Source: Lachnospiraceae bacterium | GTDB taxonomy: Bacteria; Bacillota; Clostridia; Lachnospirales; Lachnospiraceae | Assembly (NCBI GenBank): GCA_016290595.1 | Contig: JAEEUR010000005.1 | Span: forward strand, 1 to 50,547 | DNA: 50,547 nt | Direction: 5' to 3' | The notes under the pieces: generated by a model | What the model was told of the DNA's origin: nothing | The model's input: the letters and a program-made list of their open reading frames with translations, nothing else | Databases searched by the model: none | Made by a program: the position numbers and the translations under genes | Shown: positions 41,947-50,447 of the stretch, piece after piece | Numbering within the stretch: position 1 is the first letter of the stretch | How the letters are laid out: every line of letters starts with the position of its first letter

Positions 41947-44631
41947 ATGGACAAGTATACGTACAATATCAAAGCGGATAAGATTCAAAAACTGGTCAAA
42001 AAGGGCGATTTTGAAGCGGCCGTCCGCATTGCGGACACGGTGGATTGGGAGGAAGTGCATTCCGTCCGTCTGCTGACGATCACGGCGGCAGCGTATGAGA
42101 ATACGCGCGACTATAAGTCCGCCATCGAGCTGCTGCAGATGGCCTACGAGGAATCTGCGGTCGGCAAGCGGATCCTCTACAAGCTGACCGGCCTGGCGAT
42201 CGCGATGGGCGACGTCGAGCTGGCCCAGCATTACTATGAGATGTACCTGCAGGAGGCCTCGGACGACAACGGCCGCTACCTGCTGCGTTATCTGCTGGCG
42301 GAGCTGAAGAAGGAGCCGCTGGATAAGCGGATCGCGATCCTGGAGACCTACCGCAAGTACGAATTCGAGGAGGAATGGGCCCTGCGGCTGGCGCAGATGT
42401 ACGACGAAGCCGGCATGGGCGACGAGTGCGTCAAGCTCTGCGACGAGATCATCCTCTGGTTCGGTGTCGGCGATTACGTGGACGAAGCCATGGCCTTAAA
42501 GGAAAAGTACGCCCCCTTAAGCGAAGAGCAGAAGGAACACCGGGACAATAAGGAATTCTACGAGCAGCGTTATCAGGAAGTCGTAAACGAGTACAACAGC
42601 CGTGAGGAAGCCCTGATCAAGCGGGACGAAGAGGAAAAGGATCCCGAAGCGGCCGCGCAGAAGGAAGAGGAAGCCTGGTCACGCCAGATCCTGCTGGTGG
42701 AAGCGGAAAATCTGGAGGAAGCGGTGCCGAAGGCGCTCGAACGCGTCTCCATTTACTACCGCGCCAAGGGCCTTCCCATGGGCAAGATCAGCCGGATCTC
42801 CGCCGAGCGCTTCAACGAGGTCGGCTTTGAAGCGGCCCGCGAACATATGAAGGGCAAGGATCTGCTGGTGGACGAGGCTTCCGCTCTGTCGGAGGACCTG
42901 CTCGCGGATATCGTTCACAGCATCAAATACGAAAAGAACCCGCAGCTCTTTATTCTGACGGACAAGCCCACGCAGCTGGCCTATCTGGACGCGAGACTGG
43001 GCGAATTCACGGAAAAGGACGTGGTGGTCCCGCAGATCGCCGTATCCGAGCCGCATGCCGAGGACGTGCTGATGCACGTTTCCGAGACGGTGGAGGACGA
43101 ACTGTCCGAACAGCAGAAAGCCGAAGAACCGGTGAAGGACGAGCAGCTGGAGCTGCAGTTCGATATGCCCGAGAAGGAAGAGCCCAAGGACTGGGCGGCG
43201 GCGGCGGAAGCGGCCAAGATGACGGCCGAGCTGCCGAAGATCGAGCCGCCCGAAGCGGAAGCGGAGGAGAAAGCGGCGGAAGAGGCCGCGGCTCCGGAAG
43301 CGGAAGCGCGCGAAGCGGAAATTGCTGCGCCTGAGGCGGAGATCCCGGCCCCCGCAGAGGAGATCAAACTGCCCGAGGTTAAGATCGAATTGCCGGAAGT
43401 GGAGGAAAAGCTTCCGGAGATCGAGCTTTCCGCTCCTGAAGTAGAGGAAATCATTCCGGATATTGAGATCGATAAAGAGAAAGTGGAGGCTGCCGTCTCC
43501 GAAGCGGAGGAGATCCTGCCTGCCCTTGAGAACGCGAAAGCGGAGGCGGAGGAGATCGTTCCCGCCATTGAAAACGCGGTGACGGAAGCGGAAGAGGCCC
43601 TGCCTGCCATTGAAAAAGCGGCGGCGGAAGCGGAAGAGATCCTGCCTGCCCTTGAGACCGCAAAAGCGGAGGTGGAAGAGATCCTGCCGGAGACCGGCGC
43701 GGAAAAGGCGGATGCCGGAATTATCTCCGCGGTATCGGCCGCCGTGGCCGGAATCATGGCAGCGGCTCCCGGCACGAAGCCGGAAAAGGCGGAAGAAACG
43801 CCTGACGCCGCCGAACAGCTCTCGGAGCTGGAACTGAATGAAGAAGGCGTCCAGTGGACCTTCGATGATTTCCTGCGTGATCAGAAGGCGGCCCGCGAAG
43901 CGACCGAACCGGCTCCCGCCCCCACGGAAGAGGAAAAGAAAGAAGAAAAAGAGGAAGAGATCTGGGCTCCGTTCGTCGGCGTATTCGACGACGTTCTTCC
44001 CGAAGAGGAAAAAGCCCCTCTGAAGAAAGCGGAAGAGAACGTCAAAAAAGCGGATGACGTCCTTTCGGAAAAGACCAAGGTCTTCGCATCCGCCAGGATC
44101 CGTGAGGCGATCAAAGAGCAGGAAGATGCGCAGGCCGCGGTTTCGGAAAAGGCGGAGTCTGCCGCAGAGGCTCCGACGATCCAGCTGAAAGCGACCGAAG
44201 AGATCATCCGGAAGGAAGAAAGCAAAGCCGCGGAAGCCGCAACGACGGTGATCAGCGGTGTAAAAGCGGCGGCTGCCGAAGCGGAAAAGCCGCTTGCCGA
44301 CAGCAAGGCGCTGGAAGGCGAAACGAAAGCCGTCAAGAAGGTCAGCACCGCGACGGGCAAGATCGGCGTGATCGGCATGAGCGAAGAAGCCTTCGTGGAG
44401 TATGCCAAGAATTATCTGACCTCCATCGACTGCGTGCTGGATGACGTGGGTGAGCTGGCGCTGCAGAACGCGGCGGAAAGCCGGCTGGCGAACGGCACGC
44501 TCCTGACGAAGGAGGAAGCGGAGAACATGATCGAGGACGCCGCCGATCTGGCCGAAAAGAAGGGCGGGCTCTTCGTTCGCCGCTATGACAAGGAAGGCTG
44601 CCTGATCCTGCGCAGCAAATATATCAAATAA
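41947..44631 (+). CDS. TPR protein with low-complexity insert and degenerate AAA-like module
   Basis: This 894-aa protein has N-terminal TPR-like helices (residues about 1-210, KIQKLVKKGDFEAAVRIAD). A module near 240-390 contains LLVDEASALSEDLLADIVHSI, which looks like a Walker B region without a preceding P-loop. A large Ala/Glu/Pro-rich stretch (about 400-800) includes five 14-residue repeats. A folded C-terminus (FVEYAKNYLTSIDCVLDDVGELALQNAAE) resembles an AAA+ lid. GGGGGGAAAT precedes the ATG at 41947. It probably acts as a scaffold; the function is unknown. Confidence 0.72.
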   Translation: MDKYTYNIKADKIQKLVKKGDFEAAVRIADTVDWEEVHSVRLLTITAAAYENTRDYKSAIELLQMAYEESAVGKRILYKLTGLAIAMGDVELAQHYYEMYLQEASDDNGRYLLRYLLAELKKEPLDKRIAILETYRKYEFEEEWALRLAQMYDEAGMGDECVKLCDEIILWFGVGDYVDEAMALKEKYAPLSEEQKEHRDNKEFYEQRYQEVVNEYNSREEALIKRDEEEKDPEAAAQKEEEAWSRQILLVEAENLEEAVPKALERVSIYYRAKGLPMGKISRISAERFNEVGFEAAREHMKGKDLLVDEASALSEDLLADIVHSIKYEKNPQLFILTDKPTQLAYLDARLGEFTEKDVVVPQIAVSEPHAEDVLMHVSETVEDELSEQQKAEEPVKDEQLELQFDMPEKEEPKDWAAAAEAAKMTAELPKIEPPEAEAEEKAAEEAAAPEAEAREAEIAAPEAEIPAPAEEIKLPEVKIELPEVEEKLPEIELSAPEVEEIIPDIEIDKEKVEAAVSEAEEILPALENAKAEAEEIVPAIENAVTEAEEALPAIEKAAAEAEEILPALETAKAEVEEILPETGAEKADAGIISAVSAAVAGIMAAAPGTKPEKAEETPDAAEQLSELELNEEGVQWTFDDFLRDQKAAREATEPAPAPTEEEKKEEKEEEIWAPFVGVFDDVLPEEEKAPLKKAEENVKKADDVLSEKTKVFASARIREAIKEQEDAQAAVSEKAESAAEAPTIQLKATEEIIRKEESKAAEAATTVISGVKAAAAEAEKPLADSKALEGETKAVKKVSTATGKIGVIGMSEEAFVEYAKNYLTSIDCVLDDVGELALQNAAESRLANGTLLTKEEAENMIEDAADLAEKKGGLFVRRYDKEGCLILRSKYIK
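43501..43710 (+). repeat. Five 42-base tandem coding repeats
   Basis: The units encode variants of EAEEILPALENAKA, in frame. The fifth is more diverged. The preceding sequence has a related PEV/LPE pattern with shorter spacing. Confidence 0.85.
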
Positions 44632-44657
44632 GCCTGTTTTATCCGAAAGGCGACCGT

Positions 44658-45695
44658 ATGGAACAAAAACCGCTGCGTTTTCTATTTACTTCTGCCGGCC
44701 GCCGCGCCTACCTGATCCGCTACTTTCAGGAAGCTCTGAAGGGAAACGGCAGGGTTTATGCGGCGAACAGCAGTCCCGTTTCCACTGCGCTTGAGGCAGC
44801 CGACGAGGGGGTCGTTACACCGCTGATCTATGACGACGGCTACATCCCCTTCCTGCTGGATTACTGCCGGAAGCACCAGATCGACGCCCTGATGTCGCTC
44901 TTCGACATCGACCTGCCCGTCCTGGCCCGCCATAAAGCGGATTTTGCGGCGGTCGGGACGCGGGTCCTGGTATCGGATCCGGAACTGGTCGACGTCTGCA
45001 ACGATAAGTGGAAGACCTGTCAGTTCCTGCGCGATAACGGCTTTCCGCTGATCCCGACCTGGCTGGATCCGGAGGAGGCGCTGGCCGCCGTGCGGAGGGG
45101 AGAGGTCAGTTTCCCGCTGATCGTCAAGCCCCGCTGGGGAATGGGCTCGCTGTCCATCTTTACCGCGGACAGCGAGGAAGAACTTCGGGTCTTTTATGAA
45201 AAGGTCCGGCGGGAGATCTTCCGTTCCTATCTGAAATATGAATCCGCCTTTGAACCGGAGCGCTGCGTCCTGATCCAGAAAAGGATGGAGGGTCAGGAGT
45301 ACGGTCTGGACAATATCGATGACCTGGAAGGCCGCTACGTAACGACGGTGCTTCGGAAAAAGCTGGCGATGCGTTCGGGCGAGACCGACTGCGCCGAGAT
45401 CGTGGAGGATCCGCAGCTGCTGGCGCTGGCCCGGCGGCTGGCGGGGCTGACCCGTCACGTGGGCGTGATGGATCTGGACCTGATCGTTTCGGACGGGATC
45501 CCGTATATTCTGGAAATGAACGCCCGCTTCGGCGGAGGCTACCCCTTCAGCCATCTGGCCGGCGTCAATATGCCGGCCGCCATCACGGCCTGGCTGAGAG
45601 GCGAAGAGGCGGATCCCGCCTTCTTCCGGCCGAGGATCGGCGTCGTGGGGCAGAAGGATATCGTACTCCTGGAGTTAAGCAGAAAAAATGAATGA
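44658..45695 (+). CDS. ATP-grasp ligase-like protein
   Basis: This 345-aa protein looks like the carbamoyl-phosphate-synthase-type ATP-grasp family. It opens with a Rossmann-like segment (LRFLFTSAGRRAYLIRYFQEAL). ATP-grasp regions follow: PLIVKPRWGMGSLSIF near 156, QEYGLDNIDD near 215 and the metal-binding YILEMNARFGGGYPFSH near 289. Such enzymes join a carboxylate to an amine using ATP. GAAAGGCGA precedes the ATG. It overlaps the PLP-enzyme gene by eight bases, so the two act together. Substrates are unknown. Confidence 0.82.
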   Translation: MEQKPLRFLFTSAGRRAYLIRYFQEALKGNGRVYAANSSPVSTALEAADEGVVTPLIYDDGYIPFLLDYCRKHQIDALMSLFDIDLPVLARHKADFAAVGTRVLVSDPELVDVCNDKWKTCQFLRDNGFPLIPTWLDPEEALAAVRRGEVSFPLIVKPRWGMGSLSIFTADSEEELRVFYEKVRREIFRSYLKYESAFEPERCVLIQKRMEGQEYGLDNIDDLEGRYVTTVLRKKLAMRSGETDCAEIVEDPQLLALARRLAGLTRHVGVMDLDLIVSDGIPYILEMNARFGGGYPFSHLAGVNMPAAITAWLRGEEADPAFFRPRIGVVGQKDIVLLELSRKNE

Positions 45696-46632
45696 GATGA
45701 CACCGATCCAGGCGCTGCCGGACATAAACGGCTGCCACGTATTTATGAAACGGGAAGATCTTCTCCCGTTTTCTTTTGGCGGGAACAAGGTCCGGATCGC
45801 CGAAGCCTTTTTTGAGGACATGGAGCGGAAAGGGGCCGACTGTATGGTCGGCTATGGCAACGCCCGTTCCAACCTGAGCCGGGCGCTCTCCGCCATGGCG
45901 AGGGAACGCGGCGTGCCCTGCCTTATCATCTCGCCTGACGACGAGGACGGCAGCAGGACGGAGACCTTCAACAGCCGCCTGGTGCGCGCGGCGGGGGCGA
46001 AGATCGTTCCCTGCGCCAAAACGCGGGTCAGGGAAACGGTGGAACGCGTTCTGGAGGAATGCCGTGCGGACGGCCGGACGCCGTATTATATCTACGGCGG
46101 CTCCGACGGACGCGGCAACGAAGCCGTGCCGGCGGAGGCCTACGTGAAGGTTGCGGCCGAGATTGCCGCGCAGGAAAAAAGCCTGGGACTTCAGTTCGAC
46201 CGGATCTATCTGGCGCTGGGGACCGGAATGACGCAGGCCGGCCTGATGCTCGGCGCCGCCCTTCTGGAGAGGCCGTGGGAGATCATCGGGATCAGTATCG
46301 CCCGGCCGGCGGAGCGCTGCCGGGCCGTGATCCGGGAGCGTCTGGAGGCTTACCGAAAGGAAAAGGACCTGCCGGAGCCGGATCTGCCGGAAGCGTCGGT
46401 CCGGGACGAATACCTGCTGGGCGGCTACGGCGCGTGGGACGAAGGCGTCGCGGAAACGATCCGCGATATGTACGGCCGCTTCGGGATCCCGCTGGATCCC
46501 ACCTACAGCGGCAAGGCTTTCCGGGGCATGCGGTCGGAACTGGAAAAGGATCCTCTTCCGGGAGGAAACGTCCTCTTCCTGCATACCGGCGGAGGTCCGC
46601 TCTTCTTTGATTTTATACAGACCGTACTGTAG
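45688..46632 (+). CDS. PLP-dependent deaminase/desulfhydrase-like enzyme
   Basis: This 314-aa protein resembles D-cysteine desulfhydrase and ACC deaminase. MKREDLLPFSFGGNKVRIAEA near residue 20 holds the PLP Lys in GGNKVR. Later landmarks are GGSDGRGNEA near 137 and ALGTGMTQAGLMLGA near 178, the phosphate-binding loop. FLHTGGGPLFF ends the fold. It may act on a D-amino or beta-substituted amino acid. It overlaps the ATP-grasp gene and probably feeds or trims its product. Confidence 0.83.
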   Translation: MNEMTPIQALPDINGCHVFMKREDLLPFSFGGNKVRIAEAFFEDMERKGADCMVGYGNARSNLSRALSAMARERGVPCLIISPDDEDGSRTETFNSRLVRAAGAKIVPCAKTRVRETVERVLEECRADGRTPYYIYGGSDGRGNEAVPAEAYVKVAAEIAAQEKSLGLQFDRIYLALGTGMTQAGLMLGAALLERPWEIIGISIARPAERCRAVIRERLEAYRKEKDLPEPDLPEASVRDEYLLGGYGAWDEGVAETIRDMYGRFGIPLDPTYSGKAFRGMRSELEKDPLPGGNVLFLHTGGGPLFFDFIQTVL

Positions 46633-46673
46633 TAAGGCGGGGGGCCGCAGAGCACAAAACGATAGCGCCTGCC

Positions 46674-46702
46674 TTGCAATTTGCATTTTGCCGTGCTATT
46701 CT
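46674..46702 (+). promoter_or_regulatory. Promoter of the yhbY/nadD/rsfS group
   Basis: TTGCAA (46674-46679) and TATTCT (46697-46702) are 17 bases apart, 45 bases before the yhbY ATG. Confidence 0.55.
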
Positions 46703-46747
46703 TTAACAGGAGAATGAAGGTCCGCAAGGGCCGCGGAAAGGGCAGTT

Positions 46748-47044
46748 ATGACTGAACTGACGAGTAAACAACGAAGCTATTTAATGAAGCTGGCAGCGGC
46801 GGAAAATCCGCTGTTCCAAATAGGCAAAGCGGGACTGACGCCGGAAATCTGTACGGCGGTCAGCGAAGCGCTGGAAGCCAGGGAGCTGGTCAAAATAAGC
46901 CTGCTGAAGAACTGTTTTGATGATCTTCGCAACGTGGCGGAAGCGCTGGCCGGGAGAACACGCTCCCAGGTGGTGACGGTCATAGGCCGGAAGATCGTTC
47001 TGTACCGTCCCTCCAGGACAAAAAAGGTGATCGAATTACCGTGA
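46748..47044 (+). CDS. yhbY: CRM-domain RNA-binding protein YhbY
   Basis: This 98-aa protein is a stand-alone CRM domain, thought to aid ribosome assembly. LTSKQRSYLMKLAAAENPLFQIGKAGLTPE opens the fold, and GRKIVLYRPSRTKKVIELP closes it. The family is usually this size. It overlaps the nadD-yqeK gene by four bases (GTGA), a conserved neighbour in Firmicutes. Confidence 0.93.
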   Translation: MTELTSKQRSYLMKLAAAENPLFQIGKAGLTPEICTAVSEALEARELVKISLLKNCFDDLRNVAEALAGRTRSQVVTVIGRKIVLYRPSRTKKVIELP

Positions 47045-48228
47045 ACAGACAGGAAAAACACATAGCCGTGGTGGGAGGGACCTTCGACCCGATACACAAC
47101 GGACATTTTCAGCTGGGACGCGCCGCCCTCGCCGCCATGCATCTGGACGAGGTCTGGTTCATGCCTTCCGGCTCGAACAACTATCGCTCGGTGCTGGGGC
47201 TGCGGGCGGAAAAATTCCACCGGGAAGCCATGGTCCGGCTGGCGATCGAAGGAGAAGAGAAGTTCGTCTTTTCCGACTGGGAATGCGCTCAGCCGGGTTC
47301 CACCTATACCTCAAAAACCTTCGCCCAGCTGAATGCCACCTATCCGGAAGTGGTCTGGTACTACGTGGTCGGCGCGGATACGCTGAACAGCCTGAAGTAC
47401 TGGGAAGAGCCGGAGCTGATCTGCAACGCGGTGGTCCTGCTGGTAGCCGGCCGCCGGGAGCAGGTCTCGGACAGTTCCCTGCAGCAGACGGCGGTCCAGC
47501 TTCGGGAACGTTACGGCGCGGACGTCCGCTTTATCCCCTGGGACAACATCCCCGTCTCCTCCACGCAGATCCGCCGGGAATATCTGGAAGGAAAGATCAC
47601 CCGGGACGATCTGCCGAAGGGCGTTTTCGACTACATGGAGGCGCATCATCTGTACCATCCGCTGACGGAGCTCTCAAACGAGGAGATCCTGGACCGCTGC
47701 GGCGTCACCGCGGATGAGCGCCGGTACTATGACAAGCTTCTGTCCATGCTGAATCCCCGCCGGGTGCGTCACAGCCTGGGCGTCATGCATATGGCGATGA
47801 TGCTGGCGGACGCGTACCGCAACGTTCCGCTGGAGAAGGCGAGGCTGGCCGGCCTGCTGCACGACTGCGGGCGGACGGAGCACAATTCCACCAATGCGCT
47901 GGCGCACGCACCGGCCGGCGCCCAGATCGCAAAGCGCCTGTTCGGTGTGACGGACGAGGACGTCCTGAGCGCCATCCGCTGGCACACGACGGGCCGGCCG
48001 GGCATGACGGAGCTGGAGAAGATCATCTACGTGGCCGATTATATCGAACCCTTCCGGGGACAGATGGTGAATCTGGACAAGGCGAGAAGGATCGCCTATA
48101 CGGACCTGGATCAGGCCGTGAGCTTCATGGCGCAGAGCACGGTCCGCTATCTGGAATCCCGCGGTGAGTACATCGATCCCATCACGATGGAAGTAATTGA
48201 TTATTACCTCAAAAAGAGCGTCAGATAA
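47041..48228 (+). CDS. NadD-YqeK fusion: nicotinate-nucleotide adenylyltransferase plus HD hydrolase
   Basis: The 395-aa protein joins two enzymes. Residues 1 to about 200 are NadD, which makes deamido-NAD: VGGTFDPIHNGHFQLG near the start and PVSSTQIRREYL near 178 are the nucleotidyltransferase motifs. Residues about 205-395 are the YqeK-type HD domain (RRVRHSLGVMHMAMMLA, then LAGLLHDCGRTE), known in its family to hydrolyse Ap4A symmetrically. The start is GTG, overlapping yhbY. In many Firmicutes the two are adjacent genes. Confidence 0.93.
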   Translation: MNRQEKHIAVVGGTFDPIHNGHFQLGRAALAAMHLDEVWFMPSGSNNYRSVLGLRAEKFHREAMVRLAIEGEEKFVFSDWECAQPGSTYTSKTFAQLNATYPEVVWYYVVGADTLNSLKYWEEPELICNAVVLLVAGRREQVSDSSLQQTAVQLRERYGADVRFIPWDNIPVSSTQIRREYLEGKITRDDLPKGVFDYMEAHHLYHPLTELSNEEILDRCGVTADERRYYDKLLSMLNPRRVRHSLGVMHMAMMLADAYRNVPLEKARLAGLLHDCGRTEHNSTNALAHAPAGAQIAKRLFGVTDEDVLSAIRWHTTGRPGMTELEKIIYVADYIEPFRGQMVNLDKARRIAYTDLDQAVSFMAQSTVRYLESRGEYIDPITMEVIDYYLKKSVR

Positions 48229-48239
48229 AGGAGTTTTTT

Positions 48240-48605
48240 ATGGAAATCACCCCGAAAGAACAGATGGAGCGCATTTACGCGGCTCTTTCGGAAAAGCAGG
48301 GACAGGATATCTCCGTGATCGATATCCGGCAGGTCAGCGATCTGGCGGACTATTTCCTGATCACGCACGGCAACAACACGCCCCACGTGGACGCGCTGGT
48401 GGACGCCGTGGAAGAAACGATGGGAAAGCTCGGCGTCCCCTGCCGCAGCCGGGAAGGTCTGCGGGGCGGCCGCTGGGTGCTTCTGGACTACGGCGACGTG
48501 GTCGTCAACGTCTTCTCAAAGGAAGACCGCATGTGGTATGACCTGGAAAGGATCTGGCGCGACGGGACCCGGGTGAATCCCGGACAGAAGGACGCCGATC
48601 CGTGA
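48240..48605 (+). CDS. rsfS: Ribosome silencing factor RsfS
   Basis: This 121-aa protein binds ribosomal protein L14 and blocks subunit joining when nutrients run short. GQDISVIDIRQVSDLADYFLITHGNN at residues 21-46 and GRWVLLDYGDVVVNVFSKEDRMWYDLERIW in the C-terminal half are family landmarks. AAAGGAG lies before the ATG. It overlaps the next gene by four bases. Confidence 0.95.
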   Translation: MEITPKEQMERIYAALSEKQGQDISVIDIRQVSDLADYFLITHGNNTPHVDALVDAVEETMGKLGVPCRSREGLRGGRWVLLDYGDVVVNVFSKEDRMWYDLERIWRDGTRVNPGQKDADP

Positions 48606-49387
48606 GCGGGGAGAACAGGAAAAAAAGGTTTCTTCCGGAACTGAGCGACAGACAAAGTCTCTGGTTCTGGATCGTTCTGGCCGCTGCGCTGGTCGTTGTG
48701 ACGGCCTTTTTTGCGGTATCCTGCAGCCGGAACGATTTTACGGCCGAGGATTCCGCCATTCCCCGTTCGCTGGTCCGGCGGACGCGTCTTCCCGAAAACG
48801 CCGTGACGGAGACGGGCTTTTATACCGATCATCTGGACTGGCTGGGCAAGAACAACGAGACGGCACTGAAGGGCCTGCGGTATTTTTATAAGCAGACGGG
48901 CGTCCAGCCCTACGTTTTCCTGACGAACAACCTGGGGCTGGAGGCGGATCAGCCGGACCGGGAGACGCTGCAGCAGTATGCCGAAGAGCTTTATGACGGC
49001 CTGTTTCAGGACGGGGGACATTTGCTGCTGGTCATATACGAGAACCGGCGCAGCGGGGAGACCCTGTACGGCAGCGTGGTCGGAAAAGCCGCCGCAGCCG
49101 TCGTGGACGAGGAGGCCGTAACGATCCTGGAGGCGTATCTGGATACCGCTCTCAGGGACGGACAGCATTATCCGCAGGGATCCCGGGACGAGATGCTTTC
49201 CGACGTTTTCGAAAAAACGGCCCGCAACATCATGTCCATCAAGGACCGGACCGGCTGGATCGTCGTGCTGGTGCTGCTGGTGACGCTGATGCTCGCGGTG
49301 ACGGCCGTTGACTTCGGGAAGGCGTGGAAGGCGGGAAAAGAGCGGGAAGCGAAGGAAAAACAGGAGAAAAGCGCCGCCGGACGGTGA
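48602..49387 (+). CDS. TPM-like membrane protein
   Basis: This 261-aa protein has an N-terminal membrane helix (LWFWIVLAAALVVVTAFFAVSC, residues 20-41) and a C-terminal one (TGWIVVLVLLVTLMLAVTA). Between them is an outward domain with QTGVQPYVFLTNNLG and DGGHLLLVIYENRRSGETLYGSVVG, which resembles the TPM fold. A basic tail ends it. The start is GTG, coupled to rsfS. The role is unknown. Confidence 0.7.
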   Translation: MSGENRKKRFLPELSDRQSLWFWIVLAAALVVVTAFFAVSCSRNDFTAEDSAIPRSLVRRTRLPENAVTETGFYTDHLDWLGKNNETALKGLRYFYKQTGVQPYVFLTNNLGLEADQPDRETLQQYAEELYDGLFQDGGHLLLVIYENRRSGETLYGSVVGKAAAAVVDEEAVTILEAYLDTALRDGQHYPQGSRDEMLSDVFEKTARNIMSIKDRTGWIVVLVLLVTLMLAVTAVDFGKAWKAGKEREAKEKQEKSAAGR

Positions 49388-49414
49388 ATCTTTTGTGAAC
49401 CTTGAGAAGAAATC

Positions 49415-49443
49415 TTGACGAATCCGTTTCAATTCCGTACAAT
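49415..49443 (+). promoter_or_regulatory. Promoter for the pspA-like gene
   Basis: TTGACG (49415-49420) and TACAAT (49438-49443) are 17 bases apart, giving a leader of about 55 bases before the ATG. Confidence 0.65.
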
Positions 49444-49504
49444 ACGGACAGGCAGAAAAAGCCGCGATCCGTGAAAATAGGAACCAAAAGCAAAGGAGCA
49501 GACC

Positions 49505-50194
49505 ATGGGAATTTTATCACGTTTTAAAGACATTATTTCTTCCAACATCAACGCCGCTCTCGACAGAGCGGAGGATCCGCAGAAGATGATCGAGCAGTAT
49601 CTTCGCGAGCTGACCGGCGACCTGGCTGAAGTCAAGCGCGAGACCGCCTCCGTGATGGCGGATGAAGCCAAGGCCAAGAGAAACCTGATCGCCAACCAGG
49701 AAGAGATCGAGAAATACACCAACCTGGCCAAGAAGGCGCTGGCGGCCGGAAACGAAGCCGATGCCAAGATCTTCATCAAGAAGAAGCAGTCCCTGGAGGA
49801 GATCGGCGAATCCCTGCAGCAGATGTACGACGTAGCGGCCTCCAACTCCGCGAAGATGCGTCAGATGCACGACAAGCTGGTCCGCGACCTGCAGGATTTG
49901 CAGCAGCGCAAGACCATCATCGAAGCGAAGCTGAAGATCGCGAAGGCGCAGGAAAAGGTCAACGAAGCGGCCAAGAATTCCGCCGCCAACAAGGCCGAAG
50001 CTTCCCTCGGCGCTTTCGCCCGCATCGAAGAGAAGGTGGACCACATGCTGGATCAGGCCAATGCCATGGCCGAGCTGCAGCTGGAGCCGGTGGACGAGAC
50101 CTGGGCGGCCGAAGAGCGCTATCACGAAGCGATCGTCAACAGCAAGGTGGATTCCGAGCTCGAAGCCATGAAAGCGGAGCTGGGCCTGCTGTAA
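49505..50194 (+). CDS. PspA/IM30 family membrane-stress protein
   Basis: This 229-aa protein is almost all coiled-coil, as for PspA, LiaH and Vipp1. MGILSRFKDIISSNINAALDRAEDPQKMIEQYL is the family N-terminus, an amphipathic helix that binds stressed membranes. The coiled coil runs to about residue 170 (KLKIAKAQEKVNEAAKN). It has its own promoter, AAAGGAG before the ATG, and a strong hairpin after the stop, so it is a single-gene unit. Confidence 0.93.
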   Translation: MGILSRFKDIISSNINAALDRAEDPQKMIEQYLRELTGDLAEVKRETASVMADEAKAKRNLIANQEEIEKYTNLAKKALAAGNEADAKIFIKKKQSLEEIGESLQQMYDVAASNSAKMRQMHDKLVRDLQDLQQRKTIIEAKLKIAKAQEKVNEAAKNSAANKAEASLGAFARIEEKVDHMLDQANAMAELQLEPVDETWAAEERYHEAIVNSKVDSELEAMKAELGLL

Positions 50195-50208
50195 GAGGAT
50201 TGTACGAT

Positions 50209-50245
50209 CCGCCGGCCTCCCCGCATGGAGCGGGGAGGCCGGCGG
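50209..50245 (+). terminator. Long GC hairpin after pspA
   Basis: CCGCCGGCCTCCCCGC pairs perfectly with GCGGGGAGGCCGGCGG (16 bp, loop ATGGA). No T-run follows directly; AAAAATTTTT lies six bases later. It may end transcription poorly, or stabilise the mRNA. Confidence 0.5.
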
Positions 50246-50271
50246 GACCGAAAAATTTTTCAAAAAAGTTC

Positions 50272-50300
50272 TTGCAATTTGCGGAGACTGGTTGTATAAT
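50272..50300 (+). promoter_or_regulatory. Promoter of tRNA-Gln
   Basis: TTGCAA (50272-50277) and a perfect TATAAT (50295-50300) are 17 bases apart, about 28 bases before the tRNA. Confidence 0.75.
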
Positions 50301-50327
50301 CCTCATCGTCGTCTGAAGAAGGCGCCT

Positions 50328-50399
50328 AGGGCTATCGCCAAACGGTAAGGCAACGGACTCTGACTCCGTCATTTCAAGGTTCGAATCCTTGTAGCCCTG
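50328..50399 (+). tRNA. tRNA-Gln (anticodon CTG)
   Basis: Acceptor arms AGGGCTA and TAGCCCT pair. The anticodon stem ACGGA/TCCGT encloses CTCTGAC, giving anticodon CTG (Gln, CAG). The T-arm is CAAGG-TTCGAAT-CCTTG. The length is 72 and no CCA is encoded. Confidence 0.95.
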
Positions 50400-50405
50400 C
50401 GAAAG

Positions 50406-50436
50406 AAAAAACCTCAGCTGAACGCTGAGGTTTTTT
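50406..50436 (+). terminator. Rho-independent terminator after tRNA-Gln
   Basis: AAAAAACCTCAGC pairs with GCTGAGGTTTTTT around the loop TGAAC. The T-run is part of the right arm. Confidence 0.88.
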
Positions 50437-50447
50437 GTTGTCTGATG

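Noticed and set aside
43501-43710. CRISPR-like array
   Set aside because: The 42-base units are in-frame coding repeats with no distinct spacers.
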